A program made the translations under genes and the position numbers. The notes beneath the pieces were generated by a model, which saw nothing but the letters and a program-made list of their open reading frames with translations, did no database searches and was not told where the DNA came from. A stretch of DNA of 64,000 bases. It comes from Lacimicrobium alkaliphilum (GTDB lineage: Bacteria; Pseudomonadota; Gammaproteobacteria; Enterobacterales; Alteromonadaceae). Positions 17,148-28,966 of this stretch are shown piece by piece. The stretch is taken from positions 2,232,001 to 2,296,000 of the forward strand of contig NZ_CP013650.1 in NCBI RefSeq assembly GCF_001466725.1, written 5' to 3'. How positions within the stretch are numbered: position 1 is the stretch's first letter; every line of letters begins with the position of its first letter.

Positions 17148-19409
17148 GGCCTCGACCTCACGATCATCGGTGGCATAATCAAAGTGCAACTTATCGTCCA
17201 CCAGATCAATTTTCACGCTGCCACCGGATGACAGTTCACCAAACAGCAATTGATTGGCCAGCTCTTTCTTAATCTGCTCCTGAATAAGACGGGCCATAGG
17301 GCGTGCACCCATGGTTTTGTCATAGCCTTTTTCAGCAAGCCAGGCCCGGGCGGCAGAAGACACTTCCAGAGAGACGCCTTTCGCATCCAGTTGCACCTGC
17401 AGCTCAACAATAAATTTGTCCACTACCTGCAGAATAACCTCAGGCTCAAGATGGTTAAACCAGATAATGCCATCAAGGCGATTTCTGAATTCCGGACTGA
17501 ATACCCGGTTAATTTCATCCATGGCATCATGGCTGTGATCCTGCTGCTTAAAGCCAATAGACTTACGTATCGTCTCCTGAACCCCGGCATTGGTGGTCAT
17601 CACCAGTACCACGTTACGAAAATCCACCTTGCGACCATTATTATCCGTCAGGGTACCGTGGTCCATCACCTGCAGCAGGATATTGTAAATATCGCTGTGC
17701 GCTTTTTCGATTTCATCCAACAGCACCACAGAATATGGGTGCTTAATCACGGCATCGGTCAGCAATCCACCCTGATCAAAGCCCACGTAGCCGGGAGGCG
17801 CACCTATCAGGCGACTGACCGCGTGACGTTCCATATACTCAGACATATCGAAGCGCTGCAGTTCAACCCCCATAATCTTGGCCAGTTGCTGTGTGACCTC
17901 GGTTTTACCCACACCAGTCGGGCCGGCAAACAGGAAGCTACCAATAGGCTTAGTTTCATTACCCAAACCTGAACGCGATAAACGAATCGCATCGGTCAGG
18001 GTACTGATGGCGTTGTCCTGACCAAATACCACCATTTTGAGATCGCGATCCAGGCTTTTCAGCACTTCTTTGTCCGAAGCAGAAACCGACTTTTCAGGGA
18101 TCCTCGCCATTTTGGCAATTATATGTTCAATCTCACCCACACCGATGGTTTTCTTACGCTTGGACACCGGCAGCAAACGCTGACTGGCGCCCGCTTCATC
18201 CATCACATCAATAGCTTTGTCGGGCAGGTGACGTTCGTTAATGTATTTAGCGGATAACTCTGCGGCAGCCTTGACCGCCTTCTGAGTGAAACGCACACCA
18301 TGGTGTTTTTCATAGCGGGATTTCAGTCCCATCAGGATCTTGGTGGTATCCTCGACACTGGGTTCGTTCACATCAATTTTCTGGAAACGGCGGGCCAGAG
18401 CCCGGTCTTTCTCAAAAATTCCCTGGTATTCCTGATAGGTGGTAGAACCGATACAACGCAATTCACCACTGGAAAGCTTAGGTTTAAGCAGGTTAGAGGC
18501 ATCCATCACTCCGCCCGATGCCGCGCCGGCACCAATAATGGTGTGGATCTCATCGATAAATAATATGGCATGTTCGTCTTTTTCAAGATCACGGAGAATA
18601 GACTTAAGGCGCTTCTCAAAATCACCCCGATACTTAGTACCGGCCAGTAAGCCACCGAGATCCAGTGAATAGACCGTCGCCTCGGAAATCACTTCCGGTA
18701 CTTCTTCGTTGACGATTCTGTAGGCCAGACCTTCTGCGATGGCGGTTTTACCAACCCCGGCTTCCCCTACCAACAAAGGATTGTTCTTGCGGCGGCGGCA
18801 CAGTATCTGAATCGTCCGCTCCAGTTCAAGATTACGGCCAATCAGTGGGTCAACCTTACCCTCTTTGACCATCAGGTTGAGGTTGCTGGCATATTTTTCC
18901 AGCGTAGTACTGCCCTCTTCCGCCTCCTGAACATCTTCCTCGCGTTCAGTATGTGGAGCACTTTCGTCCTCAGACTTGGTCACACCATGGGAAATATAAT
19001 TCACAACATCCAGACGGGTCACATCGGCCTTTTTCAGGATATATACCGCCTGCGATTCCTGTTCACTGAATATGGCCACCAGCACATTGGCGCCGGATAC
19101 TTCATCCTTACCGGAAGACTGCACATGAAATACAGCCCGCTGTAACACGCGCTGAAACCCCAGAGTTGGCTGGGTTTCACGATCAGAATCAGGGCCATCG
19201 AGGATCAAAGGTGTAGTATCTTTGACAAAATCTGTCAGTTCAGCCTTGATGGAATCAATATTGGCTCCGCAGGCTCTGAGCGCATCCCGTGCGGAAATAT
19301 TGTCCAGCAATGCAAGCAGCAGATGCTCTACGGTCATAAATTCATGGCGATGCTCTCTGGCGAAAACAAATGCCTGATTTAACGTCTGCTCCAAGTCTTT
19401 ATTTAACAT
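17145..19409 (-). CDS. clpA: ATP-dependent Clp protease ATP-binding subunit ClpA
   Basis: The 754-residue AAA+ unfoldase has an N-terminal Clp-N repeat domain (about 1-145) that binds ClpS, a first ATPase domain with Walker A GEAGVGKTAIAEG and Walker B ILFIDEIHTIIG, and a second with GPTGVGKTEVTQQ and VVLLDEIEKAH. There is no ClpB-type middle coiled coil. It unfolds substrates for the ClpP protease. clpS lies 31 bp upstream, giving the usual clpS-clpA operon. The 3' end runs into a hairpin-rich spacer shared with infA. Confidence 0.97.
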   Translation of the reverse strand: MLNKDLEQTLNQAFVFAREHRHEFMTVEHLLLALLDNISARDALRACGANIDSIKAELTDFVKDTTPLILDGPDSDRETQPTLGFQRVLQRAVFHVQSSGKDEVSGANVLVAIFSEQESQAVYILKKADVTRLDVVNYISHGVTKSEDESAPHTEREEDVQEAEEGSTTLEKYASNLNLMVKEGKVDPLIGRNLELERTIQILCRRRKNNPLLVGEAGVGKTAIAEGLAYRIVNEEVPEVISEATVYSLDLGGLLAGTKYRGDFEKRLKSILRDLEKDEHAILFIDEIHTIIGAGAASGGVMDASNLLKPKLSSGELRCIGSTTYQEYQGIFEKDRALARRFQKIDVNEPSVEDTTKILMGLKSRYEKHHGVRFTQKAVKAAAELSAKYINERHLPDKAIDVMDEAGASQRLLPVSKRKKTIGVGEIEHIIAKMARIPEKSVSASDKEVLKSLDRDLKMVVFGQDNAISTLTDAIRLSRSGLGNETKPIGSFLFAGPTGVGKTEVTQQLAKIMGVELQRFDMSEYMERHAVSRLIGAPPGYVGFDQGGLLTDAVIKHPYSVVLLDEIEKAHSDIYNILLQVMDHGTLTDNNGRKVDFRNVVLVMTTNAGVQETIRKSIGFKQQDHSHDAMDEINRVFSPEFRNRLDGIIWFNHLEPEVILQVVDKFIVELQVQLDAKGVSLEVSSAARAWLAEKGYDKTMGARPMARLIQEQIKKELANQLLFGELSSGGSVKIDLVDDKLHFDYATDDREVEA

Positions 19410-19440
19410 ACCCGACCCTCTTACTACTGACGATGCGTAT

Positions 19441-19758
19441 CTACGCCTGCTCCATAAAACACATCAGCGGATGCTGGTGCTTTCTGGAGAACTGATTGAC
19501 CTGCATGACTTTGGTTTCTGCTACTTCTGCAGTATATACACCACAGATAGCCTTTCCCTCATAATGCACAGTCAACATTAACTGATTTGCTTTCTCTGCG
19601 CTCATATTAAAAAAACGCACCAACACTTCGACAACAAAGTCCATTGGTGTGTAATCGTCGTTATTGAGCAACACCTTATACATAGGTGGAGGCTGAAGTT
19701 TCTTCTTTACCGCCTCTAGCTGCTTATCATGACTGATGATGCTGCTTTCTTTACCCAT
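19441..19758 (-). CDS. clpS: ATP-dependent Clp protease adapter ClpS
   Basis: ClpS recognises N-degrons (N-terminal Leu, Phe, Trp, Tyr) and hands them to ClpA. The core [24 protein letters not shown] with the binding-pocket residues NDD, the helix [18 protein letters not shown] and the C-terminal strand are all present. I start it at the ATG at 19758 (105 residues, E. coli 106); the frame continues upstream to 19839 but those 27 residues have no family counterpart. No strong ribosome binding site distinguishes the starts. It is divergent from cspD. Confidence 0.95.
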   Translation of the reverse strand: MGKESSIISHDKQLEAVKKKLQPPPMYKVLLNNDDYTPMDFVVEVLVRFFNMSAEKANQLMLTVHYEGKAICGVYTAEVAETKVMQVNQFSRKHQHPLMCFMEQA

Positions 19759-19867
19759 ACAGAAATAATAGCCGTTGTTTGTCAGATCCATCAGTGGATC
19801 TGTGATTTTTTCGTGAAATATAGAAATTGGCCTTGACATAAACAGGTTAAAAAATCTACATTTTTGG

Positions 19868-19908
19868 TTGCACCTGACAATTGTCGGGTGTTTTTAGCCT
19901 CATACATT
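19868..19908 (+). promoter_or_regulatory. cspD upstream hairpin and possible promoter
   Basis: A near-perfect inverted repeat at 19871-19890 (CACCTGACAATTGTCGGGTG) is followed by five T. TTGTCG at 19881-19886 and TACATT at 19903-19908 are 16 bp apart and could be a sigma70 promoter for cspD. If transcription starts further upstream, the hairpin could instead act in attenuation. This is a by-eye call. Confidence 0.35.
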
Positions 19909-19960
19909 CATTGTGGGGGCTAAATCAGGACAGTTCAAGGGATTAAGAGGAAGCAGAAGT

Positions 19961-20179
19961 ATGACAGTTGGTAAGGTCAAATGGTTCAACAACGCAAAAG
20001 GCTTTGGTTTTATCGTCCCTGAAGATGGTGGCGAAGACATTTTTGCACATTATTCGACGATCCAGATGGACGGTTATCGTTCTCTTAAAGCTGGCCAGGA
20101 AGTTAAATTTGAAGTACAGCAAGGTCCAAAGGGGCTGCACGCTGAAAAGATTGAGCTCTCCGACGAGCCGGAACGTTAA
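19961..20179 (+). CDS. cspD: cold-shock domain protein, CspD-like
   Basis: The 72-residue OB-fold protein carries RNP1 (KGFGFI) and RNP2 (DIFAHY) in the standard cold-shock order, starting with [18 protein letters not shown]. The location beside clpS-clpA in divergent orientation is the E. coli cspD arrangement, which supports that name; CspD there inhibits replication and is induced in stationary phase. AAGAGGAA lies about ten bases before the ATG. A longer frame from 19913 is not family-like. Confidence 0.9.
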   Translation: MTVGKVKWFNNAKGFGFIVPEDGGEDIFAHYSTIQMDGYRSLKAGQEVKFEVQQGPKGLHAEKIELSDEPER

Positions 20180-20233
20180 CAGCCGATCACCTTGTGGCCA
20201 AGGTTCACAAACAAATTATCATCAGGTAATAAA

Positions 20234-20265
20234 AAAAGCAGATATAAACATATCTGCTTTTTTCT
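20234..20265 (+). terminator. bidirectional Rho-independent terminator between cspD and icd
   Basis: A 12-bp stem (AAAAGCAGATAT/ATATCTGCTTTT, four-base loop) is flanked by A-runs on the left and T-runs on the right. It serves cspD on the plus strand and, with the A-run as its U-tract, the convergent icd gene on the minus strand. Confidence 0.92.
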
Positions 20266-20316
20266 TTTCTATATCCGCCCGGCGATTACAAATCCAACCG
20301 GGCTATTATCATCACA

Positions 20317-22584
<2,268 letters not shown>

Positions 22585-22818
22585 TCAGGCCGCTATGTGT
22601 TTCCGGGCCAGCATAACGGCGGTTGTTATGCCCTCCCTGCAAATTTATTGAAGCCTTGATTTTGCGAAGCCGCAGCAAAATACGAAAGCGTACAATAGTT
22701 ATCTTACAAGACCTTGCGTAAGGATTTGTGTTGGCAGATCATATATGGTCATTTTGGTGAAGTACAAGTCCTGCTTGGAATATCAGATATATACTTTGGT
22801 GCAACCCGGGAGCCACCC

Positions 22819-23358
22819 ATGAATAAAAAGCAGGTATTGTTATTTAATAAACCCTTTGGCGTACTGACTCAGTTCACCGATCAGGAAAATCGCCCTACCC
22901 TTAAAGATTACATCGGTATTCCCGGAATCTACGCCGCCGGTCGTCTGGATAAAGACAGCGAAGGGCTTTTGGTGCTGACCAATGACGGTAAACTTCAGCA
23001 CAAACTCGCCGATCCTAAAAACAAAACCAGCAAAACCTACTGGGTTCAGGTAGAAGGCGAACCACAGGAGGCTGACCTGCAACGGCTTCGTGATGGCGTT
23101 GAACTAAAGGATGGCCCAACACTGCCAGCCCATGTAGACATCATCCCCGAGCCGGCATTGTGGCCAAGAAATCCACCGGTCAGATTCAGAAAGTCCATTC
23201 CCACCACCTGGCTCAGTATCACCATTACCGAAGGGCGAAATCGTCAGGTCAGGCGAATGACCGCCCACATCGGTTTTCCGACTTTGCGCCTGGTGCGTTA
23301 CCGGGTTGGCAACTGGACCCTGGATGGCATCGCCAGCGGAGAATACCTGCAACTCTGA
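22819..23358 (+). CDS. rluE: 23S rRNA pseudouridine synthase RluE
   Basis: The 179-residue RsuA-family enzyme lacks the N-terminal S4 domain, as RluE does. It shows [13 protein letters not shown], the catalytic Asp motif [30 protein letters not shown] and the C-terminal [23 protein letters not shown]. RluE isomerises U2457 in E. coli 23S rRNA. The ATG at 22819 is supported by GGGAG seven bases upstream; a longer frame from 22714 is not family-like. Gene order rluE-mnmA is not in one tight operon, as 97 bp intervene. Confidence 0.92.
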   Translation: MNKKQVLLFNKPFGVLTQFTDQENRPTLKDYIGIPGIYAAGRLDKDSEGLLVLTNDGKLQHKLADPKNKTSKTYWVQVEGEPQEADLQRLRDGVELKDGPTLPAHVDIIPEPALWPRNPPVRFRKSIPTTWLSITITEGRNRQVRRMTAHIGFPTLRLVRYRVGNWTLDGIASGEYLQL

Positions 23359-23455
23359 TCGCCATCACAACGGCCTCATTACAGATGCGCGACGCAGTCA
23401 ATTCTGCTAGAATTCGCGCTCTTTTAATTCGGCCTGTATGGTGAATCCGTTTTCT

Positions 23456-24574
23456 ATGTCAGATAACAGTCAGATTAAAGTCATTGTCGGCATGTCCGGA
23501 GGTGTAGACTCCTCTGTTTCCGCTTACCTGCTCAAACAGCAGGGATACCAGGTGGAAGGCCTGTTTATGAAAAACTGGGAAGAAGACGACAATGACGAAT
23601 ACTGCGCCGCAGCCGAAGATCTGAAGGACGCCCAGGCGGTCGCCGATAAACTTGATATCCCCTTACGCAGCATTAATTTTGCTGCCGAATACTGGGATCA
23701 TGTATTTGAGTATTTTCTTGCCGAGTATAAAGCCGGTCGCACCCCGAATCCGGATATTATGTGCAACAAGGAAATCAAATTTAAGGCTTTTCTGGAGTTC
23801 GCTACCGAAGATCTCGGCGCCGATTATATCGCCACCGGCCACTATGTGCGTCGCATCCAGCAACAGGGTCACTGGCAGCTCAGACGTGGTCTGGACGACA
23901 ATAAAGATCAAAGCTATTTCCTGTATACCTTAAAAGAACAGCAACTGGCGCAAACACTGTTTCCCGTTGGTGAGCTGGAGAAACCGCGGGTACGGGAAAT
24001 CGCCGCCGAGCAGGATCTGATCACCCACGACAAGAAAGACAGCACGGGTATCTGCTTTATTGGTGAGCGCAAATTTAAAGACTTTCTCAGCCGCTACCTG
24101 CCCGCTCAGCCCGGGCTGATTGAAACCGCCGAAGGCGAAGTCATCGGTGAGCACGACGGCCTGATGTATCACACATTAGGACAGCGCAAGGGCTTGCACA
24201 TTGGTGGTCTTAAAGATCATGGCGATCAGCCCTGGTATGTGGTGGACAAAGATGTTGGGCGTAATGTGCTGATCGTCGGTCAGGGTGATGATCACCCAAG
24301 GCTGTATTCAAAAGGTCTTATGGCCAAGCAGCTTGAGTGGACTGACGGCAAGGGGCCAAGCCAGGCTATGCGCTGCACCGTGAAAACACGTTATCGGCAG
24401 CAGGATATCCCCTGCACTGTTACGCCGATAAAAAAAGGGACGCCAACAGAAGACGACCAGCTTGAGGTTCATTTTGACCAGCCACAAAAGGCGGTCACAC
24501 CAGGTCAGTCCGCCGTATTTTATCAGGATGACATCTGCCTCGGTGGCGGCATCATCGAAAACACCATCCGCTAA
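23456..24574 (+). CDS. mnmA: tRNA-specific 2-thiouridylase MnmA
   Basis: The 372-residue enzyme has the PP-loop [15 protein letters not shown], the two catalytic cysteines in [12 protein letters not shown] and [11 protein letters not shown], and the C-terminal beta-barrel. It thiolates U34 of Lys, Glu and Gln tRNAs. The ATG at 23456 ([12 protein letters not shown]) is preferred for length; an in-frame ATG at 23438 would add six residues, and neither has a good ribosome binding site. A TAGAAT -10-like element lies at 23408-23413. hflD follows after 12 bp and purB after that, the conserved mnmA-hflD-purB order. Confidence 0.94.
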   Translation: MSDNSQIKVIVGMSGGVDSSVSAYLLKQQGYQVEGLFMKNWEEDDNDEYCAAAEDLKDAQAVADKLDIPLRSINFAAEYWDHVFEYFLAEYKAGRTPNPDIMCNKEIKFKAFLEFATEDLGADYIATGHYVRRIQQQGHWQLRRGLDDNKDQSYFLYTLKEQQLAQTLFPVGELEKPRVREIAAEQDLITHDKKDSTGICFIGERKFKDFLSRYLPAQPGLIETAEGEVIGEHDGLMYHTLGQRKGLHIGGLKDHGDQPWYVVDKDVGRNVLIVGQGDDHPRLYSKGLMAKQLEWTDGKGPSQAMRCTVKTRYRQQDIPCTVTPIKKGTPTEDDQLEVHFDQPQKAVTPGQSAVFYQDDICLGGGIIENTIR

Positions 24575-24586
24575 TTTGACGACATA

Positions 24587-25225
24587 ATGAATAATACTGA
24601 ATTCGATAAAGCACTGGCTCTGGCCGGGGTCTGTCAGGCCGCCAGCCTGGTAAAACAATTTGCCAGACAGGGTAAAGCTGATGAACAAGCCTTTAAAGCC
24701 AGCATTAACAGCCTGCTGATTACTGATCCTGAACAGATTGAAGATGTATTTGGTGATCTGCCGGGCCTGGTTCTGGGTTTCACGACTCTGGAAGCTCAGC
24801 TGAGTAATAAACCGGCCGCTAAGGATGCCGAAATTACCCGCTATATTGCCAGCATTCTGGGGTTAGAGCGCAAGCTAAGCCGCAACCGCAAAAGCTTAAA
24901 TGAACTGGGTGAGCGCATCTCACATATCAAACGTCAGCAAAGTCTGTATGACCTGATGGATGAGCCGTCGCTGGCCAATCTGGCCAGAATATACTCTGAT
25001 GTGATCAGCCCCATTGGCCCGAAAATACAGGTAGCTGGCGAACCTGACTTACTCAAACAAAACAGTATTCAGCACCGGGTCAGAGCCAGCCTGCTGGCCG
25101 GTGTCCGAGCCGCCGTGTTGTGGCGTCAGTTGGGTGGTAAACGCCGACAGATATTATTTTCCCGTAAAAGCATACTTAGCTGTGCCGAACAGGCACTTCA
25201 ACGACTTAACGCTTCAGGAGCCTAA
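24587..25225 (+). CDS. hflD: high frequency lysogenization protein HflD
   Basis: The 212-residue helical protein matches HflD (E. coli 213): ALAGVCQAASLVKQFAR, RYIASILGLERKLSRN, LASIYSDVISPIGPKIQVAG-like sequence and LLAGVRAAVLWRQLGGKRRQILF. E. coli HflD is a peripheral membrane protein that binds lambda CII; its housekeeping role is unclear. Position between mnmA and purB confirms the assignment. Confidence 0.94.
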   Translation: MNNTEFDKALALAGVCQAASLVKQFARQGKADEQAFKASINSLLITDPEQIEDVFGDLPGLVLGFTTLEAQLSNKPAAKDAEITRYIASILGLERKLSRNRKSLNELGERISHIKRQQSLYDLMDEPSLANLARIYSDVISPIGPKIQVAGEPDLLKQNSIQHRVRASLLAGVRAAVLWRQLGGKRRQILFSRKSILSCAEQALQRLNASGA

Positions 25226-26602
<1,377 letters not shown>

Positions 26603-26628
26603 CTCTGGCAAGCCTGAACTATACTTAC

Positions 26629-26653
26629 AAGCCCGGTTTAGCCGGGCTTTTTT
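26629..26653 (+). terminator. Rho-independent terminator after purB
   Basis: An eight-base stem (AAGCCCGG/CCGGGCTT, loop TTTAG) is followed by six T at 26648-26653. It closes the mnmA-hflD-purB operon 26 bp after the purB stop. Confidence 0.93.
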
Positions 26654-26672
26654 ATTGGCAGAGGGACCTGGC

Positions 26673-27944
26673 ATGACTATTCATTTAATAAGAGCGTGGA
26701 TTTGGGCCGGCATAGATAAAAACTGGCGGCAGGATGTGAGCCCGGCCAGACTGACCAACCTGCTGGCACTGCTGGTGTTGATCGTTTTACTGATGCATTT
26801 GCCCCTGCATCTGATGTACTGGTCACAAGGCGGTGATCTGCAGGCGATATTACTGCTCATTCACTGTCTTATCTGCCCGCTGGTGCCCCTGGCAAGCCAT
26901 CTGGGCAATCCCGCACTCGCCCGGCGCATTCTTATCCTCTGTTTTACCAGCTTTATTACCCTTTCAAGCCTGTATCTCGGCCACTACAGTGCCACTCATT
27001 TGTTTCTGATTCAGGGCTGTGTCATCAGCCCTTTTCTGTATAAGGCCGATGAAAACCGTCTTATCTGGCTTAGTGTCAGCATCTTTGTGCTGTTGTTTGT
27101 GGTGCTGGCCTATCAGGAGATTAATCATCTTGGCATCACCTATCAGGGAGAATATCAACAGGCGGTGAGACAGGTCACTCATATCAGCTTTGCCCTGGCC
27201 TCCCTGCTCTGCGCCTATTTTATCCGCCGTGACCATATCAGCAGCTGGAGTAAGCTTTACAAGGAGCAAAGCCGTTCACATAAGCTGCTTTTAAATATTC
27301 TGCCCGAATCCATTGCTGAACGCCTCAAGAGTAGCCCCAAGACTCTGGCTGATTACCACAGCAGCGCCACCATACTGTTTGCCGATATCAGCCATTTTAC
27401 CGATATTACTAACAGCCGCTCACCGGAACAGCTGGTCGCTTTTTTGAGTGAATTATACGGTGAATTCGATACCTTACTGAAAACCCACGGTCTGGAAAAA
27501 ATTAAAACCAATGGCGATGAGTATATGGCCGTTTGCGGCGTTCCTGATTACAGACCCGACCATGCACTTCGCACCTGCCGCTGTGCACTGGATATTCTGG
27601 ATTGTTTTGACAGAGTCAGCGATCTGTACAACATCCCCAATGGTCTGCGCATCGGCATCAATACCGGTGAAGTGGTGGCTGGGGTAATAGGCACCAACAA
27701 GTTCAGCTATGACCTGTGGGGTGACAGCGTCAACCTGGCATCACGAATGGAAAGCCAGGGCGTCAGCAATCGCATTCAGGTCTCCGAATACACCTACAGG
27801 CTGGTACGCCATCACTTTGACTTCAGTCACAGGGGCAGAATTCTGATTAAGGGTATGGGGGAATACCATACTTACTGGCTAAACCAGAAGACAGAACCTG
27901 ACACCCGCAAGATCAGAGCCGGCCAGCGGCAACTGGCCATTTGA
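26673..27944 (+). CDS. membrane class III adenylate/guanylate cyclase
   Basis: The N-terminal 195 residues hold about six membrane helices with short loops. A linker with LLLNILPESIAERLK, the usual signature before such domains, leads into a class III catalytic domain (about 230-410). Metal-binding Asp238 is in ILFADISHF, the second metal Asp and substrate Lys in KTNGDEYMAV, and the transition-state Asn/Arg pair in WGDSVNLASRME. The Asp in FSYDLWGD is in the position usually read as adenine-selective, so cAMP is the likely product. The ATG at 26673 has GAGGGA seven bases upstream. Downstream is a GNAT gene 73 bp away. Confidence 0.88.
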   Translation: MTIHLIRAWIWAGIDKNWRQDVSPARLTNLLALLVLIVLLMHLPLHLMYWSQGGDLQAILLLIHCLICPLVPLASHLGNPALARRILILCFTSFITLSSLYLGHYSATHLFLIQGCVISPFLYKADENRLIWLSVSIFVLLFVVLAYQEINHLGITYQGEYQQAVRQVTHISFALASLLCAYFIRRDHISSWSKLYKEQSRSHKLLLNILPESIAERLKSSPKTLADYHSSATILFADISHFTDITNSRSPEQLVAFLSELYGEFDTLLKTHGLEKIKTNGDEYMAVCGVPDYRPDHALRTCRCALDILDCFDRVSDLYNIPNGLRIGINTGEVVAGVIGTNKFSYDLWGDSVNLASRMESQGVSNRIQVSEYTYRLVRHHFDFSHRGRILIKGMGEYHTYWLNQKTEPDTRKIRAGQRQLAI

Positions 27945-28017
27945 TTATTTTTTAATCAGATCTTACACTCAAAGATCGGGGCAATTAAGCGCCGTGTGAA
28001 TACCGGAGGCCAGTTCG

Positions 28018-28476
28018 ATGTCTTTAACTACCAAAAATGTCGACTGGATGAGTGCCAGAAAAGAGCTCACTAAACTCAGAGAAAAAGTGTTTGTCTGTGA
28101 ATGGCGTATCCCCAAGGACGTGGAGTTTGACCAGCAGGATCACAACGCCTGCCACGTATTGATCTGCGATGAGCAGGGGGAAGAAATCGCCACAGGGCGC
28201 ATCACTCCTGCCGGAGAGATTGGTCGGATAGCCGTTATCAATGGTTGTCGCAAGCCGGAAGTGTATCAGCAGTTATTTTCTGCATTGCTGTCGATAGCCA
28301 GAGCGCAGGGACTAGAAAGTGTCAGCATACAGTGTGAGCTGGAAGGCGTGAATGATTATCAAAAAAGAGGATTTCATCCGGTCGGTGCCGTTTATATGGA
28401 TGCGGGGATTCCCCGCCAGAGAATGGTTTGCAATATCGAAGCATTCAGTTTGCCGAAGGTGGAATTAACCCACTGA
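28018..28476 (+). CDS. GNAT family N-acetyltransferase
   Basis: The 152-residue single-domain protein has REKVFVCEWRIPKDVEFDQQD at the N-terminus, as in the ElaA/YjcF-like branch, ATGRITPAGEIGRIAV for the central strands, and a C-terminal YQKRGFHPVGAVYMDAGIPR. The usual acetyl-CoA loop (RxxGxG) is weak. The substrate is unknown. A strong GGAGG site lies about nine bases before the ATG, and a terminator follows. Confidence 0.85.
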   Translation: MSLTTKNVDWMSARKELTKLREKVFVCEWRIPKDVEFDQQDHNACHVLICDEQGEEIATGRITPAGEIGRIAVINGCRKPEVYQQLFSALLSIARAQGLESVSIQCELEGVNDYQKRGFHPVGAVYMDAGIPRQRMVCNIEAFSLPKVELTH

Positions 28477-28506
28477 ACGGATTTTCATGTTTTTTATTAT
28501 TATTAC

Positions 28507-28530
28507 AGGGGCCAGACTGGCCCCTTTTTT
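28507..28530 (+). terminator. Rho-independent terminator after the GNAT gene
   Basis: The inverted repeat AGGGGCCA/TGGCCCCT (three-base centre) is followed by six T at 28525-28530. The convergent DUF4826 gene ends 12 bp further on. Confidence 0.88.
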
Positions 28531-28541
28531 GTGTTCAGAGA

Positions 28542-28961
28542 CTACTGACTTTTCGCCCAGACCTGATCCTGCTCTGTCATCTGGTACAAAAGCTGTGATT
28601 TATTATCCAGCAAATCGGCAAACTCCTGCTGAGTTTTATCATCGGCCGAGGCGTGACGGATATTTTCTGATTTCATCTGCCAGCCCAGAGCCAGATGGCG
28701 CAATGCGGCTCTGGCGTCTTTGGCCGCTGACAGCGGCAACACATCAGTAGGCAGATCTCCGGCCACCGCCCAGTAATATTTGCCATCGGTACTCTGCACT
28801 TTCCAGGCGGTAACCCAGGGCACCAGATAACGGCTGTCTTCCATTTTGACACTGGCGACGATGATGCCTTTTTCCGCCAGAAACTTAGTGCACTTCTGCA
28901 ACTGTTGTTTAACCCACTCGGAAACGTCCTGTTCGCTCATTGCCTGTTGTTGTTGTGTCAT
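28542..28961 (-). CDS. DUF4826 family protein
   Basis: This 139-residue soluble protein contains VSEWVKQQLQKCTKFLAEKG, RYLVPWVTAWKVQS and KYYWAVAGDLPTDVLPLSAAKDARAAL, which match the small DUF4826 family found in Alteromonadales. Function is unknown. It begins five bases after the ydiJ stop, so it is probably translated from the same message. Confidence 0.8.
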   Translation of the reverse strand: MTQQQQAMSEQDVSEWVKQQLQKCTKFLAEKGIIVASVKMEDSRYLVPWVTAWKVQSTDGKYYWAVAGDLPTDVLPLSAAKDARAALRHLALGWQMKSENIRHASADDKTQQEFADLLDNKSQLLYQMTEQDQVWAKSQ

Positions 28962-28966
28962 TATTA

